A stretch of DNA of 64,000 nucleotides from UBA1181 sp045617845. GTDB taxonomy: Bacteria > Bacteroidota > Bacteroidia > Bacteroidales > Paludibacteraceae. Shown piece by piece: positions 43,213 to 52,278 of this stretch (its first letter is position 1; the number at the start of each line of letters is the position of its first letter). The stretch spans positions 1 to 64,000 of the forward strand of contig JAZLJL010000101.1 in assembly GCA_045617845.1 (NCBI GenBank), read 5' to 3'. The notes below the pieces were generated by a model. That model saw only the letters and a list, made by a program, of their open reading frames with translations, was not told where the DNA came from and ran no database searches. The position numbers and the translations under genes are program-made.

Positions 43213-44277
43213 TTATTTTATCGTCACCATTGTCGCCCCATATCCATAATCAAGGAACGAAGCGTCCTGCACATAACACGAAGCGTATTTTTTCTTCAGC
43301 AAGGATAGGACCTCCTTACGGAGCACGCCATCACCTTTTCCATGGATGAAGACGATTTTTTGTCCCTTCTGTTTAATATACTGTGTCATTACCTCATCGC
43401 ACTTATCCAATTGATAGCGAAGCATATCCGCATTATTCATACCCGTGGTGTCATCCAACAGCTGGTTGATGTGCAAATCAATCTCCACAATGTCCTGCTT
43501 CGGCTTGCTGGAAACGGAAACCCTAGCGGGCAACTTAGTCTCCTTATTCCTCAAAACCTCGGAGACCTTCTCGGCGGTCACCTCCTGGTCCAACACGCCA
43601 TCATTTTTCACGATAGGGAACAACATAGCGTCCTCCTCGAAATAATCGTTCTCGGTAAAACTATGCAGTTTGTAGAACTTCACGGGGTTCACCTTAATTT
43701 GGACATCATACGCCCGTTTCCCCTTGTAAGCCTTTTTCTGTTTGAAAGGCATCAACTGGATGCGCAAAATTTCCAATTCGTTGAGTTGGTCCTTCTTGAC
43801 CTCCTCCAACAACAACTTCGTGTTCGGTTGAATGAAACCCGTCGCGCGTGAAATAAACATCGAACCATTACCATTCGCCACGTTATAGCCTAAATAATAG
43901 TTGCTATCGTTGACCAAGTAACAATCATAATCGGTCACGGAAAGGCGCTTCGAATCCTGAGGCAAGTAAGCGAGAAAAACGTTCAATGTCTCGCCCTCGG
44001 CAGTCTCTTCCCCCGGATCATACTCGTCATCATCATCCGATTCGGGCGCCAAGTCCTCGATTTTCTTCTCCTTCGGACGTGCCTCCTCAGCGGAGGAAGA
44101 CTTTCCTTCCTTATGTCCGGCATCAACCGAATCAACCACCACACACTCACGAGCCAAAGTGGGCACGTCGAACCCATCGTCGTCCGTCACCAACACCATG
44201 TCACGGCTCACTATCTTACTAATAACACCCCCCCCCGTAGCATTGAGGAAGCGCACTCTATCACCTATCTTTAACAT
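43213..44277 (-). CDS. DUF2027/Smr-domain protein with G9 tract near start
   Basis: A 354-aa protein. The ATG at 44277 gives MLKIGDRVRFLNATGGGVIS. Residues 1-60 are a small beta-barrel, residues 60-110 an acidic low-complexity linker (ESDDDDEYDPGEE), residues 110-270 the DUF2027 core and 275-354 an Smr domain (EIDLHINQLLDD, IVFIHGKGDGVLRKEV), a predicted nuclease/nucleic-acid-binding fold also found in MutS2. The codons for TGGG contain nine G in a row (44228-44236), a slippage-prone tract that would shift the frame after 15 residues. 26 bases upstream of the CBS gene. Confidence 0.85.
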   Translation of the reverse strand: MLKIGDRVRFLNATGGGVISKIVSRDMVLVTDDDGFDVPTLARECVVVDSVDAGHKEGKSSSAEEARPKEKKIEDLAPESDDDDEYDPGEETAEGETLNVFLAYLPQDSKRLSVTDYDCYLVNDSNYYLGYNVANGNGSMFISRATGFIQPNTKLLLEEVKKDQLNELEILRIQLMPFKQKKAYKGKRAYDVQIKVNPVKFYKLHSFTENDYFEEDAMLFPIVKNDGVLDQEVTAEKVSEVLRNKETKLPARVSVSSKPKQDIVEIDLHINQLLDDTTGMNNADMLRYQLDKCDEVMTQYIKQKGQKIVFIHGKGDGVLRKEVLSLLKKKYASCYVQDASFLDYGYGATMVTIK

Positions 44278-44349
44278 TTTCACTTTCCTTCTTTAGTCTG
44301 TCAATAATAAAAAACATTTCTCCGACACACCCCATCCCCACGGAGGGTA

Positions 44350-44745
44350 TCATTTCGGCGCCACATAAGTGAAACTGAGATTTTCGTCGGAACCATGGCA
44401 GTCATGATGGCTGCACGATTCTTGAGAATCCTTCAAATTTCCTCCCAAATATTGTTTCAAGACATCCTCCAACTTTCCATGGCAACCGCGGACCACCTGG
44501 ATGCCTTGCCCGGACAATTTATTGTAGGCGCCATCGCCCATATTGCCCGCCAACATCAATGAGACACCCATTTCGCGCATCACATACGCAATATTGGACT
44601 TGCAGCCACAGCCTTGGGGAGAATCCAATCGCTCAACGATAACCACCTTATCGGCTTCATCCAAATGATAAATCGTATAATAGGCGCAATGGCCAAAATG
44701 GTCATCCACCATACCGTCTCGGGTCGGAATTGCTATCAAACGCAT
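44350..44745 (-). CDS. NifX/NifB-type iron-molybdenum cofactor-like binding protein
   Basis: A 131-aa protein. The ATG at 44745 gives MRLIAIPTRDGMVDDHFGHCAYYTIY, the DHFGH opening of the NifX/NafY-like fold. MLAGNMGDGAYNKLSGQGIQVVRGCHG follows. The C-terminus is Cys/His-rich (CSHHDCHGSDE), which could bind a metal cluster. No nitrogenase genes are near; in Bacteroidales these proteins probably handle other Fe-S or metal cofactors. Confidence 0.85.
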   Translation of the reverse strand: MRLIAIPTRDGMVDDHFGHCAYYTIYHLDEADKVVIVERLDSPQGCGCKSNIAYVMREMGVSLMLAGNMGDGAYNKLSGQGIQVVRGCHGKLEDVLKQYLGGNLKDSQESCSHHDCHGSDENLSFTYVAPK

Positions 44746-44882
44746 AATCAACTAAGAATTAAAAGGTAAGAACTAAGAATTATTTTCCTGTAATTCCCGA
44801 TTCTTTCCAAACCAACATACTAAATGGGCCTTCCCATACAAAAACGGGACCCATCTCGAACGACAATCTCCTATAAGTTCCA

Positions 44883-44890
44883 CAAAGTTA
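44883..44890 (-). promoter_or_regulatory. -7 promoter box for NifX-like gene
   Basis: Minus-strand TAACTTTG, 138 bases before the start at 44745. Confidence 0.4.
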
Positions 44891-44953
44891 ATATATTCCC
44901 ACAACGAGAGAAAAAGATTTACGTTTCTTAACTCTTATTTCTTAACTCTTAAG

Positions 44954-44961
44954 TAAATTCG
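44954..44961 (+). promoter_or_regulatory. -7-like promoter box for second queA
   Basis: TAAATTCG, one base off TAnnTTTG, 30 bases before the start at 44991. It overlaps a run of taactctta repeats. Confidence 0.35.
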
Positions 44962-44990
44962 CGGACGTAAAAAAAAATAACAGGAAAGAA

Positions 44991-46211
44991 ATGCTAAAAC
45001 CACAAGAAATAGCGATTGAAGATTTCAACTATGATCTTCCGGACGAACGCATCGCGAAGTTCCCTTTAGAGAAACGGGACGAATCCAAACTTCTGCTCTA
45101 CCGCAACGGGGAAATCTCCCATTCCGTATTCAAGAATCTTTCCGAATATCTGAACACAGGCGACCTTTTGGTCTGCAACAATACCCGCGTCATCCAAGCG
45201 CGCCTGCTCTTCCACAAGGGCACAGGCGCCCGTATCGAGGTGTTCTGCCTCGAACCATTCCGCCCGCACGACTATGTCCTCACCTTCCAAACCACGGGCG
45301 AATGCGTCTGGAAATGCATGGTGGGGAACGCCAGCAAATGGAAAGCGGGAACCATCTTGGAACGCGAGGTGAAAGTGGACGGCAAGGAAATCATCCTCAA
45401 GGCGGAGAAACAGGAGGCTGTTGGGAACGCCTACCATGTGCGTTTCTTCTGGGACGACACGACAGTCAACTTCGCCTCCATCCTCGACGCTTTCGGCGTG
45501 CTACCGATCCCTCCCTACTTGCATAGGGAAACCATAGACCGCGACAAAGTGACCTACCAGACCGTCTACTCCAAGATCAAAGGCTCCGTGGCGGCTCCAA
45601 CAGCCGGACTCCACTTCACACCCGAAGTGTTCGATTCCCTCAAGAAGAAAAACATCTTCTGCGAAGAGGTGACGCTGCACGTGGGCGCAGGAACCTTCCA
45701 ACCCGTCAAATCCGAGACCATAGGCGACCACGAAATGCATACCGAGTGGATATGCGTCCGCAAAGAGGTCATCGAAAAAATACGCAAGGCCGGCAAAGTG
45801 GTGGCAGTCGGCACCACCTCCGTCCGCACCTTGGAGAGCCTTTACTACATCGGCTGCCAGCTCGCGGAAAATATGGATTTGAACGAAACAGAACTAAAGG
45901 TGACCCAATGGATGCCCTACGAAAGCGGCTTCAACCTAACCACCGACGAGGCGTTGGACGCCATCCTGCGTTACATGGAGAGACATGAGCTGGAGAGCCT
46001 CAGCGCCGACACTCAAATCATCATCGTTCCCGGCTACACCTTCCACCTCGTGAAGGCGATCATCACCAATTTCCACCAGCCGCAAAGCACACTTCTGCTG
46101 CTCATCTCCGCTTTCGTGGGAGACGATTGGAAGAGGATGTACGACTATGCGATGAAGAACGATTTCAGGTTCCTGAGCTACGGGGACAGTTCATTATTAA
46201 TTAAGAGTTAA
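44991..46211 (+). CDS. Second QueA-like tRNA ribosyltransferase-isomerase, long form
   Basis: A 406-aa protein with the same landmarks as QueA: FNYDLPDERIAKFPLEKRDES, CNNTRVIQARL, GSVAAPTAGLHFT, LHVGAGTFQPV, VGTTSVRTLES, ITNFHQPQSTLLLLI. It has a central insertion around residues 280-330. Paralogous to the 349-aa QueA at 20265. Many Bacteroidales carry both forms; whether the long one acts on the same tRNA substrate is not known to me. It is flanked by taactctta runs in inverted orientation (44928-44953 and 46197-46220). Confidence 0.88.
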   Translation: MLKPQEIAIEDFNYDLPDERIAKFPLEKRDESKLLLYRNGEISHSVFKNLSEYLNTGDLLVCNNTRVIQARLLFHKGTGARIEVFCLEPFRPHDYVLTFQTTGECVWKCMVGNASKWKAGTILEREVKVDGKEIILKAEKQEAVGNAYHVRFFWDDTTVNFASILDAFGVLPIPPYLHRETIDRDKVTYQTVYSKIKGSVAAPTAGLHFTPEVFDSLKKKNIFCEEVTLHVGAGTFQPVKSETIGDHEMHTEWICVRKEVIEKIRKAGKVVAVGTTSVRTLESLYYIGCQLAENMDLNETELKVTQWMPYESGFNLTTDEALDAILRYMERHELESLSADTQIIIVPGYTFHLVKAIITNFHQPQSTLLLLISAFVGDDWKRMYDYAMKNDFRFLSYGDSSLLIKS

Positions 46212-46229
46212 GAGTTATAAGATATACGT

Positions 46230-47162
46230 ATGAAATTTATCAGACTGTTTTTAATTATTACAATAGCTTTTTCTTCGGTGGCTTGCTCCCAAAAGAACGC
46301 TTCCGAGAGCGGATATGTGCCGACAGACTATTCCAAAAGCACTTCCTGGTACCAGAACGGGAAGGCGGTCAATAACGCCTTGGCGGACGTGTTCTATGTG
46401 CTTCCGACTTGCGTGGTCCACTCGATGGACTCGACGGGCAACGAGCATTTCCAAGCAAACCTCTCCGACCAAGAACAGATAGAGAACATGAACCTCTCTT
46501 ACCAACTGGCGGACAATATCTTCGGAGACTCCACCAACTTCTTCGCCCCCTACTATCAGCAAATCACACTAGGTGGCTATTACTCAAAAGAATACGAGAG
46601 CGCCAAAACGAACGCCATGACTGAGGTGAAGAACGCCTTCCACTACTACTTGGAGCATGATAACGGGGGACGACCCTTCATTCTGGCTGGATTCAGCCAA
46701 GGCGGACAAGGCGTAGTGGAGTTGCTACGCGACATGGACGAGGAGACCTTCCAAAGGATGGTCGCAGCCTATGTGGTGGGCTATAAGGTTACTGAACAAG
46801 ACACAACCTCCTCCCCCCACTTCAAGGCAGCCCAATGCGCCGACGACAGAGGTGTCGTCATCGTCTACAATACCGCCGCCTCTCCCGAAGAGGCTCTGAA
46901 ACTGACTTGCGAAGGAAATCTCTTCTGCATCAACCCTGTCACATGGAGCACCGACACGCTCCCCGCCCGCCTCAACGACACGGTATCCGTCACTCTCGAC
47001 CCCATCCACCACCTTCTCATCCCCCAAGGGTTGAACCCTAACGACTACTTCATAGAAGCCATCAAAGACTATATCACGCTCGGCAGTTACCACTTAGGGG
47101 AATTGACCCTCTACCAAACGTTCCTTAGAGAAAACGTGAAGAGACGGGCGTATAAAAAATAA
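46230..47162 (+). CDS. DUF3089 alpha/beta-hydrolase lipoprotein
   Basis: A 310-aa protein with a signal peptide and probable lipobox (SSVAC, Cys19). DUF3089 features: ADVFYVLPTCV, then RPFILAGFSQGGQGVVELL with the nucleophile serine in GFSQGG, then INPVTWSTD. A lipid or sugar esterase at the envelope is plausible. 18 bases after the second queA. Confidence 0.82.
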   Translation: MKFIRLFLIITIAFSSVACSQKNASESGYVPTDYSKSTSWYQNGKAVNNALADVFYVLPTCVVHSMDSTGNEHFQANLSDQEQIENMNLSYQLADNIFGDSTNFFAPYYQQITLGGYYSKEYESAKTNAMTEVKNAFHYYLEHDNGGRPFILAGFSQGGQGVVELLRDMDEETFQRMVAAYVVGYKVTEQDTTSSPHFKAAQCADDRGVVIVYNTAASPEEALKLTCEGNLFCINPVTWSTDTLPARLNDTVSVTLDPIHHLLIPQGLNPNDYFIEAIKDYITLGSYHLGELTLYQTFLRENVKRRAYKK

Positions 47163-47192
47163 AGAAAAGATTTTCTAATCATATAACAAAAA

Positions 47193-47223
47193 AAAGACGG
47201 TTCGAGGGGTCGGACCGTCTTTC
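47193..47223 (+). terminator. Terminator after DUF3089 gene
   Basis: AAAGACGGT and ACCGTCTTT form a stem around a 12-base loop, 30 bases past the stop. Its symmetric A/T ends could serve the convergent gene too. Confidence 0.65.
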
Positions 47224-47258
47224 TCGTATATTCGGAATATCCACAAGAGAGAGAAGAA

Positions 47259-48326
47259 TCAATCAGCGATTTGCTCCTTCATCTCCATCTTATCCTTTAT
47301 CTTATCGTAATCGATATTATAGAAATCCTTGAAAATCTCACGCACTACATCCTCATCAAATTTTCCTTCCGTCTCAATATGCGCCAACGCCTCAGGAAGA
47401 GACATCTCCTTTTCACGAACCAGTTGCCCGTAATAGACATCCAAATCATTGAAGCCCACCATTTTCTTATAGACGAATTGCCTTAGCAAATTGATATAAC
47501 AATCCGATCTCCAAGAAGAGTTGAACTTGTCGTCATATCCCCATCCCAATTTTTCTATTGTGGAAATGACCGTCTGCTTATTCCACTCCATATAATAAAA
47601 CGGAGTAATCTTTACCGGCTTTTCAAGCCCAGCCTCTGTCTTTTGCCATGAGACATAATCCCTACATTGGTCATATATGGTAGAGACATAAGACGGATTC
47701 TTAAGCAATCTTTTCATATAACCCATAAGCTTATTCGCCATATTGATTTTTCCTCCGTCACACAAGAGATCCACACGATAATCCATTTTTTCGAACGGGA
47801 CATCTCCAATCAAAAGAATCGGAACGTTGTGTTCTCTCGCATATTGAGGAATCAATTTTCTAAGACCATAACGGCATCCCGTGCAAAAAGTAACACTCAT
47901 TGCGGCGTCTGGTTTTTTAGCCCAAACCTTCAAACTTTTCCGACTGCCCTTGTTCAATACATCATTTTCGATATATTCTATATCAATTCCTAACTTTTCC
48001 GTAATAGTCTTAATGTTTTTCAAAGCCTGAGGCGTCATGAAATCATGCTTGATGGTCAAAGCCAGCACCCTTAAATTCAAGACTTCCTTAGCGACATATA
48101 GAAGATACGAACTATCACGTCCACCGCTCGTACCTACAATACAATCGTATTTCCTATTAGGATCGCTTTGAGCGAGTATATTTTCAATCTGTTTCTTCAC
48201 CACATCGATACCAGGATATTGGAACTTCGTCGCTTCTTTTTGGCAAAAATTACAAGTATCTTCAGAATCGAATGAAATGCCAGGATAGTTTCCTGGTAAA
48301 TGACAATTCTTACATCTCTGAATCAT
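47259..48326 (-). CDS. PP-loop N-acetyl-sugar amidotransferase (WbpG/PseA-like)
   Basis: A 355-aa ATP-pyrophosphatase. An N-terminal zinc-ribbon-like CKNC...CNFC region precedes the PP-loop VGTSGGRDSSYLL. Further Cys residues (VTFCTGCRYGLRKL) and a long helical C-terminus follow. It matches enzymes that put an amidino or amido group on surface sugars in O-antigen or pseudaminic/legionaminic acid pathways. Those pathways normally have a neighbouring glutaminase and many sugar genes, none of which are here. The gene is visibly richer in A and T than its neighbours, which suggests horizontal transfer. Confidence 0.82.
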   Translation of the reverse strand: MIQRCKNCHLPGNYPGISFDSEDTCNFCQKEATKFQYPGIDVVKKQIENILAQSDPNRKYDCIVGTSGGRDSSYLLYVAKEVLNLRVLALTIKHDFMTPQALKNIKTITEKLGIDIEYIENDVLNKGSRKSLKVWAKKPDAAMSVTFCTGCRYGLRKLIPQYAREHNVPILLIGDVPFEKMDYRVDLLCDGGKINMANKLMGYMKRLLKNPSYVSTIYDQCRDYVSWQKTEAGLEKPVKITPFYYMEWNKQTVISTIEKLGWGYDDKFNSSWRSDCYINLLRQFVYKKMVGFNDLDVYYGQLVREKEMSLPEALAHIETEGKFDEDVVREIFKDFYNIDYDKIKDKMEMKEQIAD

Positions 48327-48647
48327 AACGCATTATAATTTAATCTAGGCAATATTCCTTTACCTATTTTCATAGTATAAAATCAATAAAACCCATTTCT
48401 AAACGAGGTTCAAAATCTAAGCAAAATTAGACTTAACCTTCAACTACTAATATATCTCCTTTTTTTCAAATAAGCACTATTTATTGGCGGAAATGTATCA
48501 AAATGGCACATGACCAATGCTTTATCCTTTCCCCGACTCTACAGAAAACTTTCTGCGAACCACACACGTTTTTTCAAGGGGAGTCCCGAACATGCGACAA
48601 GACGTCTCTCCACATTATATCACACCATGGAGAGGTGGATGGCGAAA
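48327..48647. other. AT-rich intergenic stretch
   Basis: Very AT-rich near 48330-48500, as in the adjacent amidotransferase gene, then of average composition. No hairpin, repeat or frame that I can support. Confidence 0.4.
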
Positions 48648-50570
48648 TCAGTTGTTATAGGGACGTACCTGCTTCACATAGAGTTGCCTCGTCGGACCAT
48701 CTAGCTTAAATTCGACATCCACAGCAAACCTCTCATACGAAAGATTGAGGTGTAAGTTATTAAAGAAAAAATCGTTTATTATTTTCAATTGATTCGCCAA
48801 CAAGGAAATCTCGTCTTCACTCATGGTCAGTTCACCATTCGTCAGATTGGATTGGGTGATGATGTCTAAAGGTCGTTTCCCGGCAAAAAAGCCGCTACGA
48901 CGTTGTGGCACACAAACAAATTGGTCACAAACGACACCAGGAGAGGGCGCAACCACGTTCTCGTTTCCGATCTGAGCGTTCACGGTATACCCCGCAAATT
49001 TCTTCCTATAAAGATTTTTCGTCACCGCGACACCATTCACCACTTCCGACGGGAAGGAACGATGAGCCAAAACACCCATGTAGACACACCTCTGTTCAAT
49101 GTGATAATATTCACGCTCCTTATAGGCCGCATAGGACCAAAGGCTCGCCCAAACACGCTTCACCGCCCGCTCCATCGTCTTATGGGAGCCTCCGATGACC
49201 GCAGATTTGGAATCATACAATCCTGCGCCGGAAAACCATGCGGCATCCTCCGCATTCGTGGAGGAACGGAATCGAATCTTTCTAAAACCACACCCCTCCA
49301 CTTGAAGGTCGAGCGCCTTCACCAAGGTTGAATCCATCGGAGACGAGACAATCATATCACGAATATCCTTCAACCGTTCCGAGACTTTTTCTTCCTCCCA
49401 TTCACCACCCTTAGCGATAAGGTCATCGATTAAATTCTGCGCACCCGAAGCGAGAACATGCTGCTGATAAAAATAAAAAGGAATTGCGAAAGCGCATTCA
49501 GGCACCTTAAAACGGGAACCTTCCCTCCTGCTTAACCGACTTAGAAGCGAAAAATTATATGCTTTATGACCCACAAAACGATAAGCAAGCTTATTCAAAG
49601 AGTCTAACGCGACCAAACGCTTCACGGATAGGTCATAATCCAATCGACGTCGCTGCTTCTCAGACTTCTTTGATTGTTTCAATTCCTTGCTTTCCTCCAG
49701 CAGAAACGTATCCGAAGCGACCTTAAAGCGGACCCATTTCCCTTCATATCTACGCAAGGAATCGTTTTGGAAAGCCCCCTTCAAAGCAGCCACGGGAATC
49801 TTCCTGTTTTGTCCCAAAATGGATAAATGACTCAATGGGGTCTGGAATTCCGCCACGATGACACCCGCCACTTGCGGCAATACTATCGGAGAATGCGGCA
49901 ACACCACCACATCCGTCGGTTCGATCTTTTCCATCATCGAATCAAGATTCGGGACGAATCGCAACCTGCCCACACAACTCTTGGTACTAATCGCTTGGTA
50001 CGACAGCGTTCCATATACATCCGACGGAGACAACAACGGGATTCTCCCTTCCAACTGATTTCTCATATCAGCAATCCGACCATTACTGAGTATCAGCCTC
50101 AACTTATTCCCCCAGCAAGGAGAACGGGAAAGCATATTCCATAACAAAACCACCTGTTCACATGTAGGCATGTCACCAGTGGAAAACTCCATGGCATACA
50201 CATCCATGCTTTTATAATAATTCACATTGGCTAACAAATATGCCCTTTTAGGATTATCGGAATAATTATATAAGTCGAAATGATACAAATCAATTGTCGG
50301 ATTCAATTTATCCACACAAAAGTCAAAATGATAAGTATAGTTTTTATTATTCAAATAGTAAGTTTTCCTCGTCTTTAAATCATACAACACTTTTACCGAG
50401 GTGACCTGCCCATATTTTCCGCACAAAGGCAGCCCGGAGAGCTGGTCGAACTCAGATTTATCATTGATCACAGACAAATATTTTGCGCCTAATACGCCTG
50501 TCACAAACGACATAAAAAGTAACAATGTCATCAGCGACCGCAAACAAACAACTACACTTTTCCCCATCAT
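48648..50570 (-). CDS. Secreted phosphodikinase-like protein (swivel + ATP-grasp)
   Basis: A 640-aa protein with a predicted signal peptide (residues 1-29, VTGVLGA). Residues 30-200 are unknown. Residues 220-270 form a PEP-utilizing swivel domain with a candidate phospho-histidine His248 in TPLSHLSIL (usually TSHxAI). Residues 345-640 form a pyruvate phosphate dikinase N-terminal ATP-grasp: FRSSTNAEDAAWFSGAGLYDS, VWASLWSYAAYKER, and a final LYVKQVRPYN. The PEP/pyruvate TIM barrel is absent and the swivel comes before the ATP-grasp. Phosphoryl-transfer enzymes outside the cytoplasm are unusual because ATP is scarce there. Ten bases separate it from the flavodoxin gene upstream. Confidence 0.8.
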   Translation of the reverse strand: MMGKSVVVCLRSLMTLLLFMSFVTGVLGAKYLSVINDKSEFDQLSGLPLCGKYGQVTSVKVLYDLKTRKTYYLNNKNYTYHFDFCVDKLNPTIDLYHFDLYNYSDNPKRAYLLANVNYYKSMDVYAMEFSTGDMPTCEQVVLLWNMLSRSPCWGNKLRLILSNGRIADMRNQLEGRIPLLSPSDVYGTLSYQAISTKSCVGRLRFVPNLDSMMEKIEPTDVVVLPHSPIVLPQVAGVIVAEFQTPLSHLSILGQNRKIPVAALKGAFQNDSLRRYEGKWVRFKVASDTFLLEESKELKQSKKSEKQRRRLDYDLSVKRLVALDSLNKLAYRFVGHKAYNFSLLSRLSRREGSRFKVPECAFAIPFYFYQQHVLASGAQNLIDDLIAKGGEWEEEKVSERLKDIRDMIVSSPMDSTLVKALDLQVEGCGFRKIRFRSSTNAEDAAWFSGAGLYDSKSAVIGGSHKTMERAVKRVWASLWSYAAYKEREYYHIEQRCVYMGVLAHRSFPSEVVNGVAVTKNLYRKKFAGYTVNAQIGNENVVAPSPGVVCDQFVCVPQRRSGFFAGKRPLDIITQSNLTNGELTMSEDEISLLANQLKIINDFFFNNLHLNLSYERFAVDVEFKLDGPTRQLYVKQVRPYNN

Positions 50571-50580
50571 TATGAAAACC

Positions 50581-51135
50581 TTATTGTTCTACCGCTTTTT
50601 TCGCCCAATTGGAAAGTCTCGCCTTATCTTCATCCCTACTGAAGACCTCACCATCAATAAAGACAGCCTTTGGCGCGCTCTTTTGCAAATCACTCTTGGT
50701 ATTTCCCAAAAGGCTTCCTCCCGACGTGGCAAAAAGGACGATGGTCTTTCCTGAAAAGTCCGCACTCTCCAGAAACGTGTTGACAATCGTCGGAGCAGTG
50801 TACCACCAAATAGGGAAGCCCAAATAAACGATATCATACGAAGAGGCATTCTTCAACTGATTAGCCATCTTAGGACGGGAAGACTTATCCGCCATCTCCA
50901 CCGAACTACGGGATTGTTTGTCATGCCAATCCAAATCAGCCTTCGTATAGACCTTCTCCGGTTGGATTTTGAAAAGGTCCGCACCGATTCCTTCAGCCAA
51001 ATTTTTTGCTACCTGGGCGGTGTTCCCCGTAGCCGAGAAGTAAGCCACCAACACTCTTTTCTTTTCCATATTCTCCGCATTTACACTAAAAAACATCGCC
51101 GACATAATGGCGAGCAAAAGAATCATTCGTTTCAT
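50581..51135 (-). CDS. Flavodoxin with signal peptide
   Basis: A 184-aa protein. Residues 1-20 (MKRMILLLAIMSAMFFSVNA) look like a signal peptide. FSATGNTAQVAKNLAEGIGADLFKI is the FMN-phosphate loop, and IVYLGFPIWWYTAPTIVNTFLE and FATSGGSLLGNT complete the Flavodoxin_4 pattern. It probably works as an exported electron carrier. Upstream is the chromate transporter pair; downstream the phosphodikinase-like gene. Confidence 0.85.
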   Translation of the reverse strand: MKRMILLLAIMSAMFFSVNAENMEKKRVLVAYFSATGNTAQVAKNLAEGIGADLFKIQPEKVYTKADLDWHDKQSRSSVEMADKSSRPKMANQLKNASSYDIVYLGFPIWWYTAPTIVNTFLESADFSGKTIVLFATSGGSLLGNTKSDLQKSAPKAVFIDGEVFSRDEDKARLSNWAKKAVEQ

Positions 51136-51154
51136 AACGACAAATATATAAATT

Positions 51155-51700
51155 TCACATTAACAAAACACCCGCTAAACCAGCGATGACGATCAACAGC
51201 ATAGCATTGACCTTGAAAAAATAGAGCGCCACGAATGTCGCGGCAAATATTATCACGGAAAGATTCCTTTCCCCCCACCCGAAATCGCAGAAACTCTCCC
51301 TATTCACCAACAGCAAAGCCGCCGCCAGGATAAGTCCGCCCAACACAGGACGCAGGCCCGACAAGATGTACTTCACGACCCAATTCTCCTTATTGTTCAA
51401 CAAAAAACGCATGACAAAATACATCAACGCCACGGACGGAAGGCACAAAGAGACCGTGGCTACCACCGCTCCCGGAATTCCAGCCACAGCATACCCCACA
51501 TAGGTCGCCGTATTGATGGAGACCGGCCCCGGCGTCATCTGCGAAATCGCTAACATATCGGAAAACTGCGTGAGCGACATCCACTGATAGTGGTCCACCA
51601 CCTCGAACTGGATCAACGACAACATGGCATAACCACCACCGAAACCCAGCAATCCAATCTTAAAGAACACATACAACAATTCAAGATAGACCATCATCAC
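51155..51700 (-). CDS. Chromate transporter half-protein 2
   Basis: A 181-aa membrane protein with the CHR signature FFKIGLLGFGGGYAMLSLIQ and QMTPGPVSINTATYVGY, then helices to the end. It is the second half of a short-chain ChrA pair; its start overlaps the stop of the first half (51697-51700). Short-chain ChrA pairs can export chromate, though in many gut anaerobes the natural substrate is unknown. Confidence 0.9.
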   Translation of the reverse strand: MMMVYLELLYVFFKIGLLGFGGGYAMLSLIQFEVVDHYQWMSLTQFSDMLAISQMTPGPVSINTATYVGYAVAGIPGAVVATVSLCLPSVALMYFVMRFLLNNKENWVVKYILSGLRPVLGGLILAAALLLVNRESFCDFGWGERNLSVIIFAATFVALYFFKVNAMLLIVIAGLAGVLLM

Positions 51701-52248
51701 TTCCCTTTCATCTTTCTGTTAAAATAAAAACCATACAACAAAGACGCCACCGAAACGACCAATATAATCAGAATCGGGGAAACTTTGAACCACCAAATCA
51801 GCACCGCCGCCAACAACGGCACCAACACCAGCTTCCAAGAGGGACAGTTCTGTTTGATTAAGCGGACGGCAGGCACCAAGATCAGCGCCACCACACAAGG
51901 ACGCACCCCACGAAATATTCGCTCCACAACCTCATTGTCTTTTATCTCCGTGAAAAACATGGCAATTAATAAAATCGCCACGAACGAAGGCAACGATGCA
52001 CCCAATGCGGACCAAAACGCGCCACGTCGCCCCCGCAACTTATAACCCACATACAAGGCAGTGTTGATGGCAAACACGCCAGGCAAGGTTTGCACCACCG
52101 CTATCATGTCCCAAAACTCATCCTTGCCTATATACTTCTTCTTCGTCACAATGGCCTGCTCCACCATCGTCAACATCGCATAACCTCCACCCAAGGTGAA
52201 GGCGCCTATCTTCAGGAATATCGTAAACAAATCCTTTAGTTGAACCAT
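51697..52248 (-). CDS. Chromate transporter half-protein 1
   Basis: A 183-aa membrane protein: FLKIGAFTLGGGYAMLTMVEQ and VVQTLPGVFAINTALYVGYKL are the CHR motifs. Partner of 51155-51700, with opposite membrane orientation expected. Preceded by AGGAGG close to the ATG and by a structured leader. Confidence 0.9.
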   Translation of the reverse strand: MVQLKDLFTIFLKIGAFTLGGGYAMLTMVEQAIVTKKKYIGKDEFWDMIAVVQTLPGVFAINTALYVGYKLRGRRGAFWSALGASLPSFVAILLIAMFFTEIKDNEVVERIFRGVRPCVVALILVPAVRLIKQNCPSWKLVLVPLLAAVLIWWFKVSPILIILVVSVASLLYGFYFNRKMKGK

Positions 52249-52278
52249 AACATCCTCCTATATGACGCGAATATACAC

